This document shows positions 36,978 to 47,747 of a DNA stretch of 64,000 nt, one piece after another. The notes under the pieces are model-generated. The model was not told the origin of the DNA, made no database searches, and worked only from the letters and a program-made list of their open reading frames with translations. Source of the DNA: Cerrena zonata. Its lineage: Eukaryota > Basidiomycota > Agaricomycetes > Polyporales > Cerrenaceae. A program made the translations under genes and the position numbers. How positions within the stretch are numbered: the stretch's first letter is position 1; each line of letters begins with the position of its first letter. The stretch lies in NCBI GenBank assembly GCA_038087015.1, contig JASBNA010000001.1:1612001-1676000 (forward strand), read 5' to 3'.

Positions 36978-38103
36978 TTATACATCTGCAACGCTAGTCA
37001 ATAAGCCTGCCCTTCCAATGGCTCCGAGACCCTCACCAGTCTCGCTCTTCAACGCTGACCCAGACGGCTCCGCATGAGATCCGCTTGGCCCTGGTTGACT
37101 GTTACCAGCCACCTGACCGATAACATCGCTCTGCAGTTGCATCGGCACGAAGACGACTTTGCTTCCAGCCGTCTTTGCCATGTTCTGCAATGCCTCCAAC
37201 TGACGGATTTGCATAGCAGCCGGGCTGGCCAAAATATCAGCCGCTTGCCTCATCAACCTAGCAGCATCGACTTCGGCTCTGGCGGCAATGACTTTACTCT
37301 CACCAATCCTCTTCTGTTGAGCGGCACTAGAGAGGGAGGCAGAGACTTCGGCTGAGAAAATGATGTCCTTGATGAGGATACCTTCGATGGCTACACCCCA
37401 TTTGTCCGCAACATCACCGACGATTTCGGCAATCTCGAACGCGATGGCCTCTCGTTCGGTGACCACGCTTTGGACAAGCCTGGCACCAACGACATGACGA
37501 AGGGTAGTTTGAGCACGCTCGATGAGAGCTTGGCGGAGGTCAGAAATACCAAATGCTGCTCGGTAAGGGCTGACAATTTGGAAGTAAATGACAGAGTCAA
37601 TTTCGACATCGACATTGTCTCTGGTGATGACCTTTTGTCTACCGATGGGACTAATTTGGATTTTGACGTCGACGACCTTAAGACTTTCAGTGCAGACGTT
37701 GACTTGTACCAAGCCAGGGTCCACACTCTTGTAGAACTGTCCGAACCGTGTGACCAGGCCGACGGCACCTTGGTTGACTTCTCGGAAGGGGTTGGGGCAT
37801 GGGCAGCAAGGAACAGCACCCAAGAATCCAATGCAGCTTCCAAGCACTTGGAGCATGGAACCGTAAACTCCATGGGTGACTTCACCTGTGCCGAGATCCT
37901 GAGCATAGGAAGGCTAGACATAACGAACCATGTTATTATATGTCATTGATTCTAGTATTTGGGGGGAATGTACGAACCTGCATCTCACTACGCTTGAGTG
38001 GTTGCACCTTTATGACATGGGCACCAGCAGGACCGTTGGGCTTCTTCCCCTGAGCGGATGATCCTGAGGGGCGAGCAATATCATCAGTCACTGAATCAGC
38101 CAT
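36978..38103 (-). CDS. Stomatin-family SPFH membrane protein
   Basis: Start MADSVTDDIARPSGSSAQGK at 38103. One intron splits the N-terminus (SEMQ joined to PSYAQDLG). A short hydrophobic hairpin with cysteines (VLGSCIGFLGAVPCCPCPNP) looks suited to membrane insertion and palmitoylation. The SPFH core follows: GLVTRFGQFYKSVDPGLVQV, VITRDNVDVEIDSVIYFQIV, ALIERAQTTLRHVVGARLVQ and IKDIIFSAEVSASLSSAAQQ. Then come an Ala/Arg-rich oligomerisation helix (AARAEVDAARLMRQAADI) and a disordered tail ending RAGLLTSVADV. Stomatins form oligomeric scaffolds on the inner membrane face and regulate channels; the partner here is unknown. Confidence 0.93.
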
Positions 38104-39569
38104 TGCGTCAGTGAATGTTTAGGAAGGGGAAGATCTTCAAGGAAGAGGGAGGGGGCGCTGTTATAAGTAGTCGTAAGACTATAGAGCCAAGCCTGAGATA
38201 GAGCGTGGCTGTACGACTACTTAAGAGTTAAGAAGTGAAATGAAAGGGGGGAAAGGGTAGAGTAATAGCGGGGTGAGGCCGTGTGGCTTACCGTTCGGGG
38301 AAGTATGATCCACGACATTCCCACGTGAACCTGTGTCGCTTCCGGAGGGTGGTGACTAGAGGCTCGGTATTTGGTGTCAGACATTTCGAAAGACATTCAG
38401 AGGTGGTGGTGACCGTACGAGCTTGACCTTGACCAAAAGACTACCGTTGCGGTTGAGATACGACCCAGCGACGGAAAGCTGTATTTATATCCGTGGAGAA
38501 TATGTAGATGCGCAGTCGAGACTGGTGGATGTACGGGCGGCCAGGGAAGTGCGACCCTGGGAGAAACATCCGCAGCAGCAAACAAGAGCTCCCAGGAGTT
38601 AGCCCAGCGTATCACCTGCTACATCCGTCCTCCTACCCCTCTTCTCACAGCCTCTCTCCCGACTTCTTCCAATAATAGCTCGGGAAATCGGAAGTCTTCG
38701 ATAAGTACACGACACAGCCTCCTTTGTGCCTATTCCCGATCGCGATCTTCCCTTGATGTTATCTCCATAATCGTCAGCCGCGTTCAAGGTATGTTCTCAG
38801 TATCGCGGCGTTGGAGACCTCTCCATAGTAATTTAAGCCGACAAAAACTCTTTCTACTTCTCCGTGGAATTTTCAATCAACTCTTCGCTTCGTTTTCCGT
38901 GCGCTATACTTACTCAATTGAATCATTCTTGTCGAAATCTTAATTGCACCGGCACGTACCTCGTGACGTTGGGGACTGCGCTCCTCACACCCAGTACGGT
39001 CTACTCTCTATCCATCGCATGCTAGAATTCAATCTTACAGGCCCGCTTGAAATCGGAGTAAAGGACGCTTGGCACAAATACCTCTATCATGAGTGGCATA
39101 GAAACTTCCAAGTTTGAACTGAAATTACCGACACTGGTTTGCTATGATTGTTGATGAGCGGTATATGGACGGCTTCACTTTATGATGCAAAGGGAATTGT
39201 CGCTTTCTTCAGGAGGTGTGTACTGTTGCTGTACATCTCTACTAAGTGTTGAATAGAATCGATATCCCACTCGCTGATGTTGCCTGGAATATGCAAATGA
39301 CAATGATATATATCGGCATCTTCTCCACTTTATCACTACCTAAATACCACTAAACATTTGGGTTTGCTAGCCTCGTTTCCGATTCTACAAGCTGTTACTG
39401 CGTAATAACCAAAATCGGGTCACGTTGAAGAAGGAGTCATGATCATGGCCGCGGTGCTGTCCATCGTGTCTAGATGGAGGGATGGTGGTGGCAGTATGAT
39501 CAGCGTTCTAACACTGATGTATCAACAGAGGGAATGGCGCAGCAGTGTTATGCTCCGAGACCGGGGCAT
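38104..39569. other. Intergenic, about 1.5 kb
   Basis: Upstream of stomatin. From about 38640 to 39060 the plus strand is CT-rich with a GGTATGTT donor-like and TTACAG acceptor-like site, which could belong to a spliced non-coding or leader transcript. A 32-residue frame at 39019-39117 (MLEFNLTGPLEIG...) follows it. No protein family or repeat was recognised. Confidence 0.35.
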
Positions 39570-39895
39570 TCAGGATGTAGGTCGGCTCAGTACGGTTCTG
39601 AAATACTAGCACAGTGGTGATTGAGGCTGAACAGGTACGAATACTCACGAAAATGTCACATATTGACAGGCCGTATTAGTGTTTAAACTTTCAACGTAAT
39701 ATTGGAGATACTCGCAGGATAGACCACCAGGATTTACAGCCTCGTTCCATTGGGAGCAGGCTGTGTCGTCGGCGCAGATAACTCTGTATCTGCAATAGTT
39801 AAGTTGATTTTCATCCAGGAGGACGGACTTGCTCCTGACGCCTTCTCTAGGTCAGCAAAGGGGAGCGGTAGAATGGAAGATGTACGTGCCGACAT
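39570..39895 (-). CDS. Possible small cysteine-containing protein, about 73 residues
   Basis: Three candidate exons keep frame: 39840-39895 (MSARTSSILPLPFADLEKA), 39649-39789 and 39570-39597. The middle exon is the best supported: a TTGCAG acceptor with a CTTAAC branch site upstream, an open frame CADDTACSQWNEAV and LSCEYLQYYVESLNTNTAC, and a canonical GTGAGT donor into a 51-base intron ending TTTCAG. The first donor (GTCAGG) is weak, so the 5' end may be wrong. Four cysteines are spaced as in small secreted proteins, but no clear signal peptide is visible in this model. It may be a fragment of an older gene. Confidence 0.28.
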
Positions 39896-40392
39896 TTGAC
39901 ATAATGTCAGTTTGCACCCATCTCATGACAGCGAAGGACGTCGGTAGGTACAGGTTACTCCAGGCCCGATGTCTCATAGTATCGGACCTGTATATATATA
40001 TTCAAGTTATACTGCTCTTTCTTTTCTTCTTGATTACCGTCGTTATAGCCAATATTCCACCAATCCGTACTTTAACAACTTTAGGTCATTTCCATTGTGA
40101 AAAGCATAATGGTCACGATTGTAGGAATCGATCAATGTTTTCGTACCTCTCAAGTACACAAGTCAATTTTTTCTCTTCGAAGTTATGATTTTTGAGGAAT
40201 CAACAATTCTTTGAAGGTACCTTTTCACGCCATCGTAAAGCTAACTGCCCACACGGTCGCACACGGTCGCGAATATGCATAGCTTGGATTAGGGATGACA
40301 TATATGGTGAGGTACACTAACAGAAGAAACCAAATCCGGAGTAAGAATGTCCAAATCCAACAAAAATAATAATACATGAAGGTCTATACCCC
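39896..40392. other. Intergenic upstream of the small candidate gene
   Basis: The 497 bases include a TATATATATA stretch near 39990-40000 and a direct repeat of ACACGGTCGC at about 40250-40275. No gene was recognised. Confidence 0.35.
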
Positions 40393-42354
40393 TCACCACC
40401 GCCTTCCTGGAATAGCCAAGACTCCTGCCGTGAATACGGTCCCCCACACCAATCCAATCCAAAGCATCTCTACCAACGTCTGCCTATGTACCGCTGCAAT
40501 TCGCTTGTCGAGAACGATTCGTTCGGGCCCGAACATGGGTATTGCCTTCCCTTCGCCAAATCGATCCATATATGGCGGTGAGTCTTGGGAGGAAATTCCA
40601 TTCGGAGCAGAAGCCGAATCAGAGGGTGATTGCGGTCTAGGCGAGGGGGGTGGTTGAGAGAAAGGTGCGATTACTTGAAGCGAGGAATGGGGTCGTGACG
40701 CGCGAGGTAGTAACCCTAGCGATGTTGGCTCCCGTGCTAAAGATTCCTGTGACGGTACGTGATCCACAGGCACGTTTTCAGACCACGGAGCCTCATCGTG
40801 GTCTATGGTAAACAGGGTAGCCAATCGAGCTATCTCTGCCTCAAAATCGGTATCGATTCGTGGAGGGGGTATGCGTGTTGTCGACATTTCCTTCTTACTC
40901 CATGAATGAGAGGTGAGAGATGCTCGATCCGCTTCATGAATGCGTACGTCGTGTGATAATCCTTTGGCTGAAGAGATGGTATTGGGTCCTGAAGAAGACG
41001 AAGTGCTCGAATTTGAAGATGTCTTGTCCATATTGAGTCCGCCACTCAAGCTATGTTTCGAGTCCGAGCGAGCGAGTTCGATATCCGTAGCCAGGTTAGG
41101 GTCCTCATCAAACGTCCCATCGAATTTGATGAGGTCGAGTTCCCATGGTCGAAGCTGGGTACGACCGCGTCCCCAAACATCACTACAGAACCTAGATATT
41201 TTACAACATGTCAAAAATGAAACAATAAATCTAAACACACCGTGAACTTACCCTTTATACGCACTCCAAAATTGCATCCCGCCTAGGGTTGCACAGGGTA
41301 CCGCGAATAATCTCCAAGCACGGGCCTTCGCCAACCTACTCTCTCCACCACTATTCCATCCACCTGACACCTTCTTTCGCAAGGTATAGTCATCTATGCT
41401 TAAAATGGTAGCAATTGATACTACGAGTGCGATGGTCAGGTTAAGCATGCCGACACGAAGCCAGAACATGGCTTTCGGTGGGTTGACATTGGTAGATGAA
41501 AGCTTGAGGAAATGAGGAAGAGAAACGGTAGAAAGAGTATCATAAGCCTGTTCGTAAATTGGTAAGAACTACCGAAGTCAGATTGTCAGGAAAGGTGCAG
41601 TTTTATGAGTAGAATGACAACATACGATATCGGGGTGTGTGGTCCAGGTCAAATCACGAATGACCATGTCTCTTATTCGGCCGTCTACCACAATTTCTTT
41701 CGAGCCTCCTGTTCTCACAAATGTCTGTACCACACGTTCGCATTCATGTCGGAACGGCTGCTCAGTTCGGCTGGAAGGATTTAGGGTATATGTACTTGCC
41801 GGCCCGACGTTTACGGATGCATGAATGAGTAGAGGAGAGCTGGGCTGGGATTTGAATGCATTATTCGAAGACTCAGAGTGAGTCGAGAAAGTCGGCGATT
41901 GAGGGTGTGATAGAGGTAGAGTCGGTACTACTCGAGAGGTGTTTTTCGGTTCAGTAGCTAGAAGGGCACTTTCGAAATGTCGGTAAGACGCTTCAATTCG
42001 TTGTTCTGTTCTAGCTGGATTGGGAGACGGGATTGTATCGTGCTCTTTCTGTGAGCCCAGCGAAGGTGGAGGGGATAGTGATTGAAGATCCGAGCAAAGA
42101 GCAAAGAACTTGCGTCTGTAGTTCTGATACCACGAGACGAAGTGAAGATTCTCAATAGAGTATTCTTTATGCTCCAGGTATGTCTCAAAGTCAGACAGGC
42201 TGTAATAAAACAAGTCGAGGGTGGTAAGTTCAAGTTGTTTGTGGCGTAATAAAACACACCTTATCGGTTCGCATGTGTCCCCGGAGAGGACATGGTCTAA
42301 GGTAATATCAGCGAGCGGAGACTTTCTCCTCGGAAAATTAAATCTGAAAGGCAT
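40393..42354 (-). CDS. RAX1: RAX1-like RGS-domain membrane protein
   Basis: Start MPFRFNFPRRKSPLADITLD at 42354. A first intron is spliced within the RGS region: EPISLSDFETYLEHKEYSIE, then LHFVSWYQNYRRKFFALCSD. The RGS fold is interrupted by a Ser/Pro-rich insert and resumes at ECERVVQTFVRTGGSKEIV. Three hydrophobic segments follow: MFWLRVGMLNLTIALVVSIA, AWRLFAVPCATLGGMQFW and, at the C-terminus, LVEMLWIGLVWGTVFTAGVL, with a long disordered insert before the last. RGS followed by three membrane spans is the layout of yeast Rax1, which acts with Rax2 in polarity; other fungal members act on G-protein signalling. Four exons; complete. Confidence 0.82.
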
Positions 42355-43057
42355 CCCTAAGTCGAAAGTAGTGATTCAAACGTAGTCACAGAGGGTTCAG
42401 CGATTCAACGAGAGCAAGAGTGCCAACACAGGGTGGATTTATATAATATGGCACGAGGAGCGGAAGGACAGCCAATTTCGCTGTCGATCCGCGGGGGATA
42501 AGTCGGCAAAAGAAAGAAGAACATATCGGCTCACGCATTGTACCCTCGATTTTCTTCCTAGCTAGGCCAGATATGTAGACGTTAGTTTCAGGCAAGGAGA
42601 ATCGCTGTCCAGACAAGCAGGTACATTTCCCAGCTTTACTGTCTCGATCAAAACGGACATCTATGACACGATCGCGCTTGAGGACCTGGACCTCTTCTTG
42701 CACTAGCAAGTAGTGCGTTAGTAAAGCCGGCGGTAAATGTAACGTCAGCTACCTCCTAAAGTAGAATTTGGACACTTGAGTAGTGGTAACGTTCTTGCGT
42801 ATAGACAGATCAATGTCAGCATCCATCCGACATGTCATCCAAACTGCTTGCTTTGTTCGCCGGATTATGGTGCATTACGGAAAGCCACGGCCAAAGACGA
42901 AAGCTAGTACATTTTCAGTTAGCGAGGCACTAGAACCAGGTCTAAAGTGTCACACGAGTAGAGTCGGTCCCCGTTATTTTCGCAGTTTTGGATGAATCCA
43001 TTGCAAATAGCACCTGGAGCAGACGTCGACAAAAGGAACATCAAGGGAGGACAAAAA
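42355..43057. other. Upstream region of RAX1-like gene
   Basis: 703 bases. A 107-codon minus-strand frame (42386-42709) contains LPETNVYISGL, which resembles the first strand of an RRM, but the expected rest of the domain is not present. I treat it as chance or as a worn fragment. Otherwise this is promoter sequence and tRNA flank. Confidence 0.35.
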
Positions 43058-43140
43058 TGACCACCGCAGGACTCGAACCTGCAACCTTTTGGTACCGTCG
43101 GCAATCGAAGCCAAACGCGCTACCATTGCGCCAGGTAGCC
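43058..43140 (-). tRNA. tRNA-Arg(TCG) with 11-nt intron, copy 5
   Basis: Identical to the other four copies. On the minus strand TTTTT follows directly (43053-43057), a Pol III terminator. The hAT-type element begins 91 bases upstream of this gene. Confidence 0.95.
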
Positions 43141-43222
43141 TTACTACTTTTTATTTATCAGACCATATCACCTCTTGCCACTCATTGCAAGAGCTGGAGA
43201 CTGGCAATGACATTGCGGCAAT

Positions 43223-43230
43223 GTACAACA
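43223..43230. repeat. Left target-site duplication of hAT element
   Basis: GTACAACA directly before the left terminal repeat; repeated exactly at 44047-44054. Confidence 0.8.
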
Positions 43231-44046
43231 TAGTGCTGGGCAAGAATACGAGTACAACTTAGTAAATATGTATCAATATAACTTATTATTATTAAGTATG
43301 TCCATCGGTGTACTAAATTGATCAGTAATATAACTTAATATTAGTATAGTATACATCAGATATATTATATTATACTATGGTACGCTCGGCGTAATAAGCT
43401 GTACTGCTTTGTACGGTGGAGCCTGCGGGTACGGGTAACAGGAAGACAACAGGTTGTCACTTGTGATATTCCAGGCCCAGGAACGGAACACGTCCCTCAG
43501 GCAATATTCTCAACTCTTGTAAATCCCCCTTCTAAGACGTCTCTCAACCTACTAGACTTTCTCTCACACGATTATGCCTACTACTGTAATTAACAACCGT
43601 TTAATACAAGCTATTCAAGCTCTGCACGACTTGGTAGTTTTATTACTGACTCAGCTCCCTCTTGCCAATCCTGACAATCCTCTCACTTGAACCACGTCAT
43701 CGGTAACATCATTATGTCCTTCAAGTTATATAGCCACAATGAGCCGCGTACCAATGGCTTTGCAAACAAAGTTGCTGCACTCTACCCCGTACCAAAAATA
43801 CTTCATTGTTGTACTTACATTTTGTGTATCCCCTTCAAAGAATGTCCTCAAGCTCTAGAAACACTGATTCACAACATAATGACAACTTAATACATATTAA
43901 TAAATATTAATATAACTTAATATAATATAACATAGTATACGTACTAGTAAGTACGCCAGTTGACCATACTCATATTAAGTTCGTATTAAGTTAATACTAG
44001 TAAATACGGACGCTTGAGCGTATTTATTCATACTTGTGCAGCACTA
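43231..44046. mobile_element. Non-autonomous hAT-type DNA transposon, 816 bases
   Basis: The element begins TAGTGCTGGGCAAG and its far end, read in reverse complement, begins TAGTGCTGCACAAG: an 8-base perfect and longer imperfect terminal inverted repeat. It is flanked by a perfect 8-base direct repeat. An 8-base duplication plus a TAGTGCTG-type end is the hallmark of the hAT superfamily. Both arms (about 43255-43385 and 43890-44010) are very AT-rich with many AACTTAAT/TTAAGT words in opposite orientation, like hAT subterminal repeats. The middle holds only short frames (for example 43575-43689) and no transposase, BED finger or dimerisation domain, so it would need a transposase from elsewhere. 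Confidence 0.8.
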
Positions 44047-44054
44047 GTACAACA
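44047..44054. repeat. Right target-site duplication of hAT element
   Basis: GTACAACA directly after the right terminal repeat; exact copy of 43223-43230. Confidence 0.8.
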
Positions 44055-44357
44055 CAAAGCTTGAGAGCAATAGTATCTCTAACTCTAAAGTAATGCAGCT
44101 TTTTCCATTACCACGAAGACGGAAGCTGTCAAATGACCGTTGTTAGTCGTCAAAGTAAGCAGGTTGAGTTCAAGTTCGAGTTCGAATGAATGTCTTAAGC
44201 CTTTAGCTAGCGAGTCAGTGTGATACCAACTTAAACATGGCTGGCACCACAGCGGTTCTCTGAAGTCCGATATATTATTGAGATAGAACGTAACTTGCGG
44301 TAAACATGGAGGAGTGGAAATTTTCCCCAATACTAGGATATATGATTATCATAACTA
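44055..44357. other. Short intergenic stretch after the transposon
   Basis: The 303 bases between the hAT element and the stop of the next minus-strand gene, presumably its 3' untranslated region. The frame at 44085-44330 has no support. Confidence 0.4.
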
Positions 44358-46317
44358 TCAGTACACTGCGACCGAGCCCAACCCAACAGTGGAAGACTTG
44401 CGAGACAATGGGCGGTTCTTAGTCACTGAAACCCCCAATCCATTGGTCTGGTTTTGAACACTCAACCCGTTCAGACCGTTGTTCACGTTCTCAAGAATAT
44501 TGCTCACAGCAGTGAGGTAACCTTGAGTGGAGTTGGCGCGAGCGTGAGGATAGGTAGAGTTCTAACGCAGCTGTGTTAGTAAGGGTGGTGAGGCGTGTTA
44601 TCATGGAGGAACCGTACCTTGGGATAGATGTTATTGCCGTTTACGCCGTGGAGATGATGGGAACTACCAGAGAGCCACTCATTGGAAGACGGGTTGATTT
44701 CAACCCAGTAGCTGAAGTTGTCCCCAGCGCTGACCATTTGAGATGCGCTTCGGCTCTTGATGCTGATACGAGTTTGGGACCTGAAGCTCGAGCCATTGAT
44801 TCCCTGATCCAGGCCGTTGCTATGACCATTGGTGAAAGATCCATTCAACTTGGGAGATAGAGGGTTGTTGATAATGTAGGTTTCAATAACCGAAAGTAAC
44901 TCCTGCTCGGCTTGTTCACAACTGGTGTTGGAAGGCAGGGTCAGAGAGAGTGCCGCCTCAGTACTTCCCTCCTAAGATTTGAAGAATGGCTTGAGCCGAT
45001 GATCCACATAGACAAGGAATAAAGCTTACCGTGTATGTGAATTTGACCTTGTAGCTCTTACCGATCAAATGTTCGGCAATATGTTTGACACCTTGTACGA
45101 CGTTCTCGGCCAAAGTAAACGCCAGAATGGGCGAATAGACTTTCTGCGGGTCGCAATATAATGATTAGCCCTCATACAATATGACATGAAAATAAGTTTA
45201 CCTCGCGCTCTTCGTTGATGACCTCGACTTTTGGTGCCGGCAGGCGCAGCTCAACGACCTCGGTAACAGTCGCAGCAGGCTGAATCGTGATAGGCTGGAT
45301 ACGAGTCTGTACTTGCTTGACAGGTCGCGCAGGCAACATTGAAGCCTGGAGGATAATGGTGGTGGAGGGTTGCAGGCCGAAGAGATTTGCCTCCCAAATG
45401 GGTTGAACATTAGCCAGGTCACGGTCAATGAGCTGCCCTTCGGCGTAACTCCCGATGTTGACATATGCGCGAAGAACAGGCGTGAAAGCGTCAGAGATGG
45501 CATGGCCGGAACTGAACCTGACTGGTCAGAAGGTACAAGAGAGAGGTAACTGAGATAATGACTTACGGAACGTTGCGGAAAATAGTGGTGGGAACCATTG
45601 TCTCAGTAGGCGACTCGGCGTCAGCAATGAAGCCTGTAAAGGTACGGTGAGTATCTACTGCTACCTAGAGTTAAAGTGGGTTGCTTACCCAAACCAATGT
45701 TAACGGTTTGGCCGGTTACGTTGGTGGCCTTGACGATATCTCCGGCAATAGAGGTAGGGTCCTGTAGGATGAAAAGCGTGAATAAAAATTGGGCGGCGGT
45801 GGGGGAGCTATTGGCGTACAGAGAAGTAGAAGACTGGTGGGCGAACGTTATTCTCGACGTTCAGCGTCGTCTCTTGACCGACTTGAATGGGCACGTAGTT
45901 AGCTGGGCTGACAACCTTGCGTCCATTGATTTGAACGGTGGAGAAACCAGGTCTGTAAACCATTGAGTGGTTGTAGATAAAGTAGTAGAGAATATAGACT
46001 TACGCGTTAACGAAGGTTGCGGACAATTGAGAATGTCCTTGGGCAGTCAGAGTCGTGGTCCTGAATGGATAATCGTGAGCATCTAATGGAGAAGACGATA
46101 AAATGGCCCTACTTCCAAACGACAGGGTACTGTTTTGCTGGTACTCCGTGAATATCAGCACGGCTGCCGGAGGTAGTAGTCGAGACATCGGGAGTAGCGA
46201 AGCAGAGAACGAGGTCAATGTTCTCGCCAAGGTCGGAGCTATAGAAGGATGTGAGCACGATGTCGACAACTCTTTGGTACCGACATACCTCTTGAATGTA
46301 AGAGTACGGGTAGTCAT
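44358..46317 (-). CDS. Unrecognised multi-exon protein, about 400 residues
   Basis: I read about ten exons with good sites, from MTTRTLTFK at 46317 to GLGSVAVY and TGA at 44358-44360. The spliced frame runs SSDLGENIDLVLCFATPDVS, VPAKQYPVVWKTTTLTAQG, STVQINGRKVVSPANYVPIQ, NNVRPPVFYFS, SPTETMVPTTIFRNVPSGH, LIDRDLANVQPIWEANLFGL, VYSPILAFTLAENVVQGVKH and KLNGSFTNGHSNGL. It has no signal peptide or membrane span; the first half is rich in beta-strand patterns, and the tail is Asn/Ser-rich. No catalytic motif is seen. A TATA box about 90 bases upstream suggests a regulated, possibly highly expressed gene. It may belong to a lineage-restricted family; I cannot assign a function. Confidence 0.7.
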
Positions 46318-46405
46318 ATTGGAGTTGGAACGGTTGAGAAGTGATCAAGTTAGTGACTATAGACGGGTTGGATTGTTGGATGATCTGTGTACGCAGATTC
46401 CTTTG

Positions 46406-46414
46406 CTTTATATA
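46406..46414 (-). promoter_or_regulatory. TATA box of the unrecognised gene
   Basis: Minus-strand TATATAAAG about 90 bases before the ATG at 46317. A consensus TATA at this spacing is uncommon for the housekeeping genes in this window. Confidence 0.5.
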
Positions 46415-46970
46415 CCAAAGAGTGGCATACCTTACTTCACCTTTCAGTTTGTACGAACACTCCAAATAGGAACGACAGGTACCACCAATCCTCCTGTCAG
46501 ACGGAGAGAGTTCACCACCGTCGAGTAATCAGGGAACACCGACGTTTGTTGACAGTAGGAATCAATATCCAGGGCTTCATCGAGGGTCAAACGCATAATG
46601 GCAGCATTCTTGACGAGTCTAGACCTCTGTCGTTGACTCATTTATGGTACCTTCATATGTACCGTTCGCGCCCTAGCTGAGTACTTGTTCAGAAACGGAA
46701 ACTACTTTGTAACAATTGCGCGCGGAATGTCGAAGGAACGGCGCTATTGTCAGGTACGACTAGTTCGCGTAACTCGATTGCTGTTCCTGGTTCGGAATAG
46801 GTTAGTAGGCCAAGGCGTGGTCCTTTTGCAACGGTTGGTCAGTGATACATTGATAGCGATGGTCGGTGAGCTTAAGCAAAGTGTCAACATGTCATAATAC
46901 GGTGATAAAGTTCAAGAGAAATAAGAAGCCCAAAAAGTCAACGGCTTCCAAGACAAACATGACTAAACAA

Positions 46971-47075
46971 GCATTCCATAATCACCACAGAAGCGTTGCA
47001 TACATAATCATCGCAAAAGCATTGCTAAGCATTGCAGAAACATCCATAATAATCATTGCAGAAGCATTCCATTAC
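46971..47075. repeat. Degenerate short tandem repeat
   Basis: Variants of GCATTCCATAATCA and GCATTGCAGAA recur about four times with spacing of roughly 20-30 bases. The units are diverged. Confidence 0.45.
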
Positions 47076-47747
47076 AACAATATCCGCATTCACAGAAAGG
47101 ACTTGAGGGAAGCGCAGTAATATACATATGAGAGGAGATTTAAGGGTGTCAGGACTTCGGATGCAAGCCACCCTGGTAGTAATCGAGCGTAACAACGAAA
47201 TAGCCAAAACAGCATACGATGGAGGGGATATGCAAAAAATATGAAGTGTCTGAAGACGAGACAGGAGTAACACAATAAAAGGAAACTGAGGCGAGGATGA
47301 GCAAAACGTCAATAAAGACAACAACAACAAACAACAGGGACGGACAGAATGTATGTGCTAAGGTTGGAGGAGGGGGATTTCGGGTAGCAGGAATACGAGC
47401 AAAGGAAAGGTAAGATTATGAACAGAACGCTAAGTTTCGTTTATTGATAAGAGTGTGGTGGGTGAGTGTGAATGGCCTAGAAAGTATATGACGCAGATAG
47501 ATAGATGAGGTGTCGACAGGATAAGGAAGTGGAATGGAAGAGGGTTAGAAGTCCGAGGGGTAAAATGACTATGGACCAGGATAGGAAACTATGCAGCAAT
47601 AATGAAGGTAAGAAGGAGGGAAAGGAAAGAAGATGTTCATAGGATAGTACATGTATAGGCCACAATAAGTTGATAATGTGCGATTGCAGGGGGATATGTG
47701 AACGTTGTTGACTTGTGTAGGTGCGGCAATAATAAGTGAGAAAAACT

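Larger units (their letters stand above)
46318..47747. other. Intergenic: promoter of unrecognised gene and Scw1 3' region
   Basis: 1.4 kb. Read on the minus strand, 47100-47747 is CT- and T-rich and is probably the long 3' untranslated region of the Scw1 gene. A 65-codon minus frame at 46444-46641 (MSQRQRSRLVKNAAIMRLTL) lies upstream of the TATA box and has no splice link to the next gene. Confidence 0.4.

Noticed and set aside
40240..40280. Direct repeat ACACGGTCGC twice in a row
   Set aside because: Only two short units; no sign of an array, attachment site or CRISPR.
42386..42709. 107-codon minus-strand frame with LPETNVYISGL, like the first strand of an RRM
   Set aside because: The following residues do not continue the RRM and no splice sites link to the missing RNP1 part, so it is likely chance or a worn fragment.
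43575..43689. Short frame inside the hAT element starting MPTTVINNRLIQAIQAL
   Set aside because: Only 37 codons and not similar to hAT transposase domains that I know; not called as a gene.
46444..46641. 65-codon minus frame upstream of the orphan gene
   Set aside because: It lies upstream of the TATA box and ends before the next gene with no donor in phase; could at most be an unrelated short frame.
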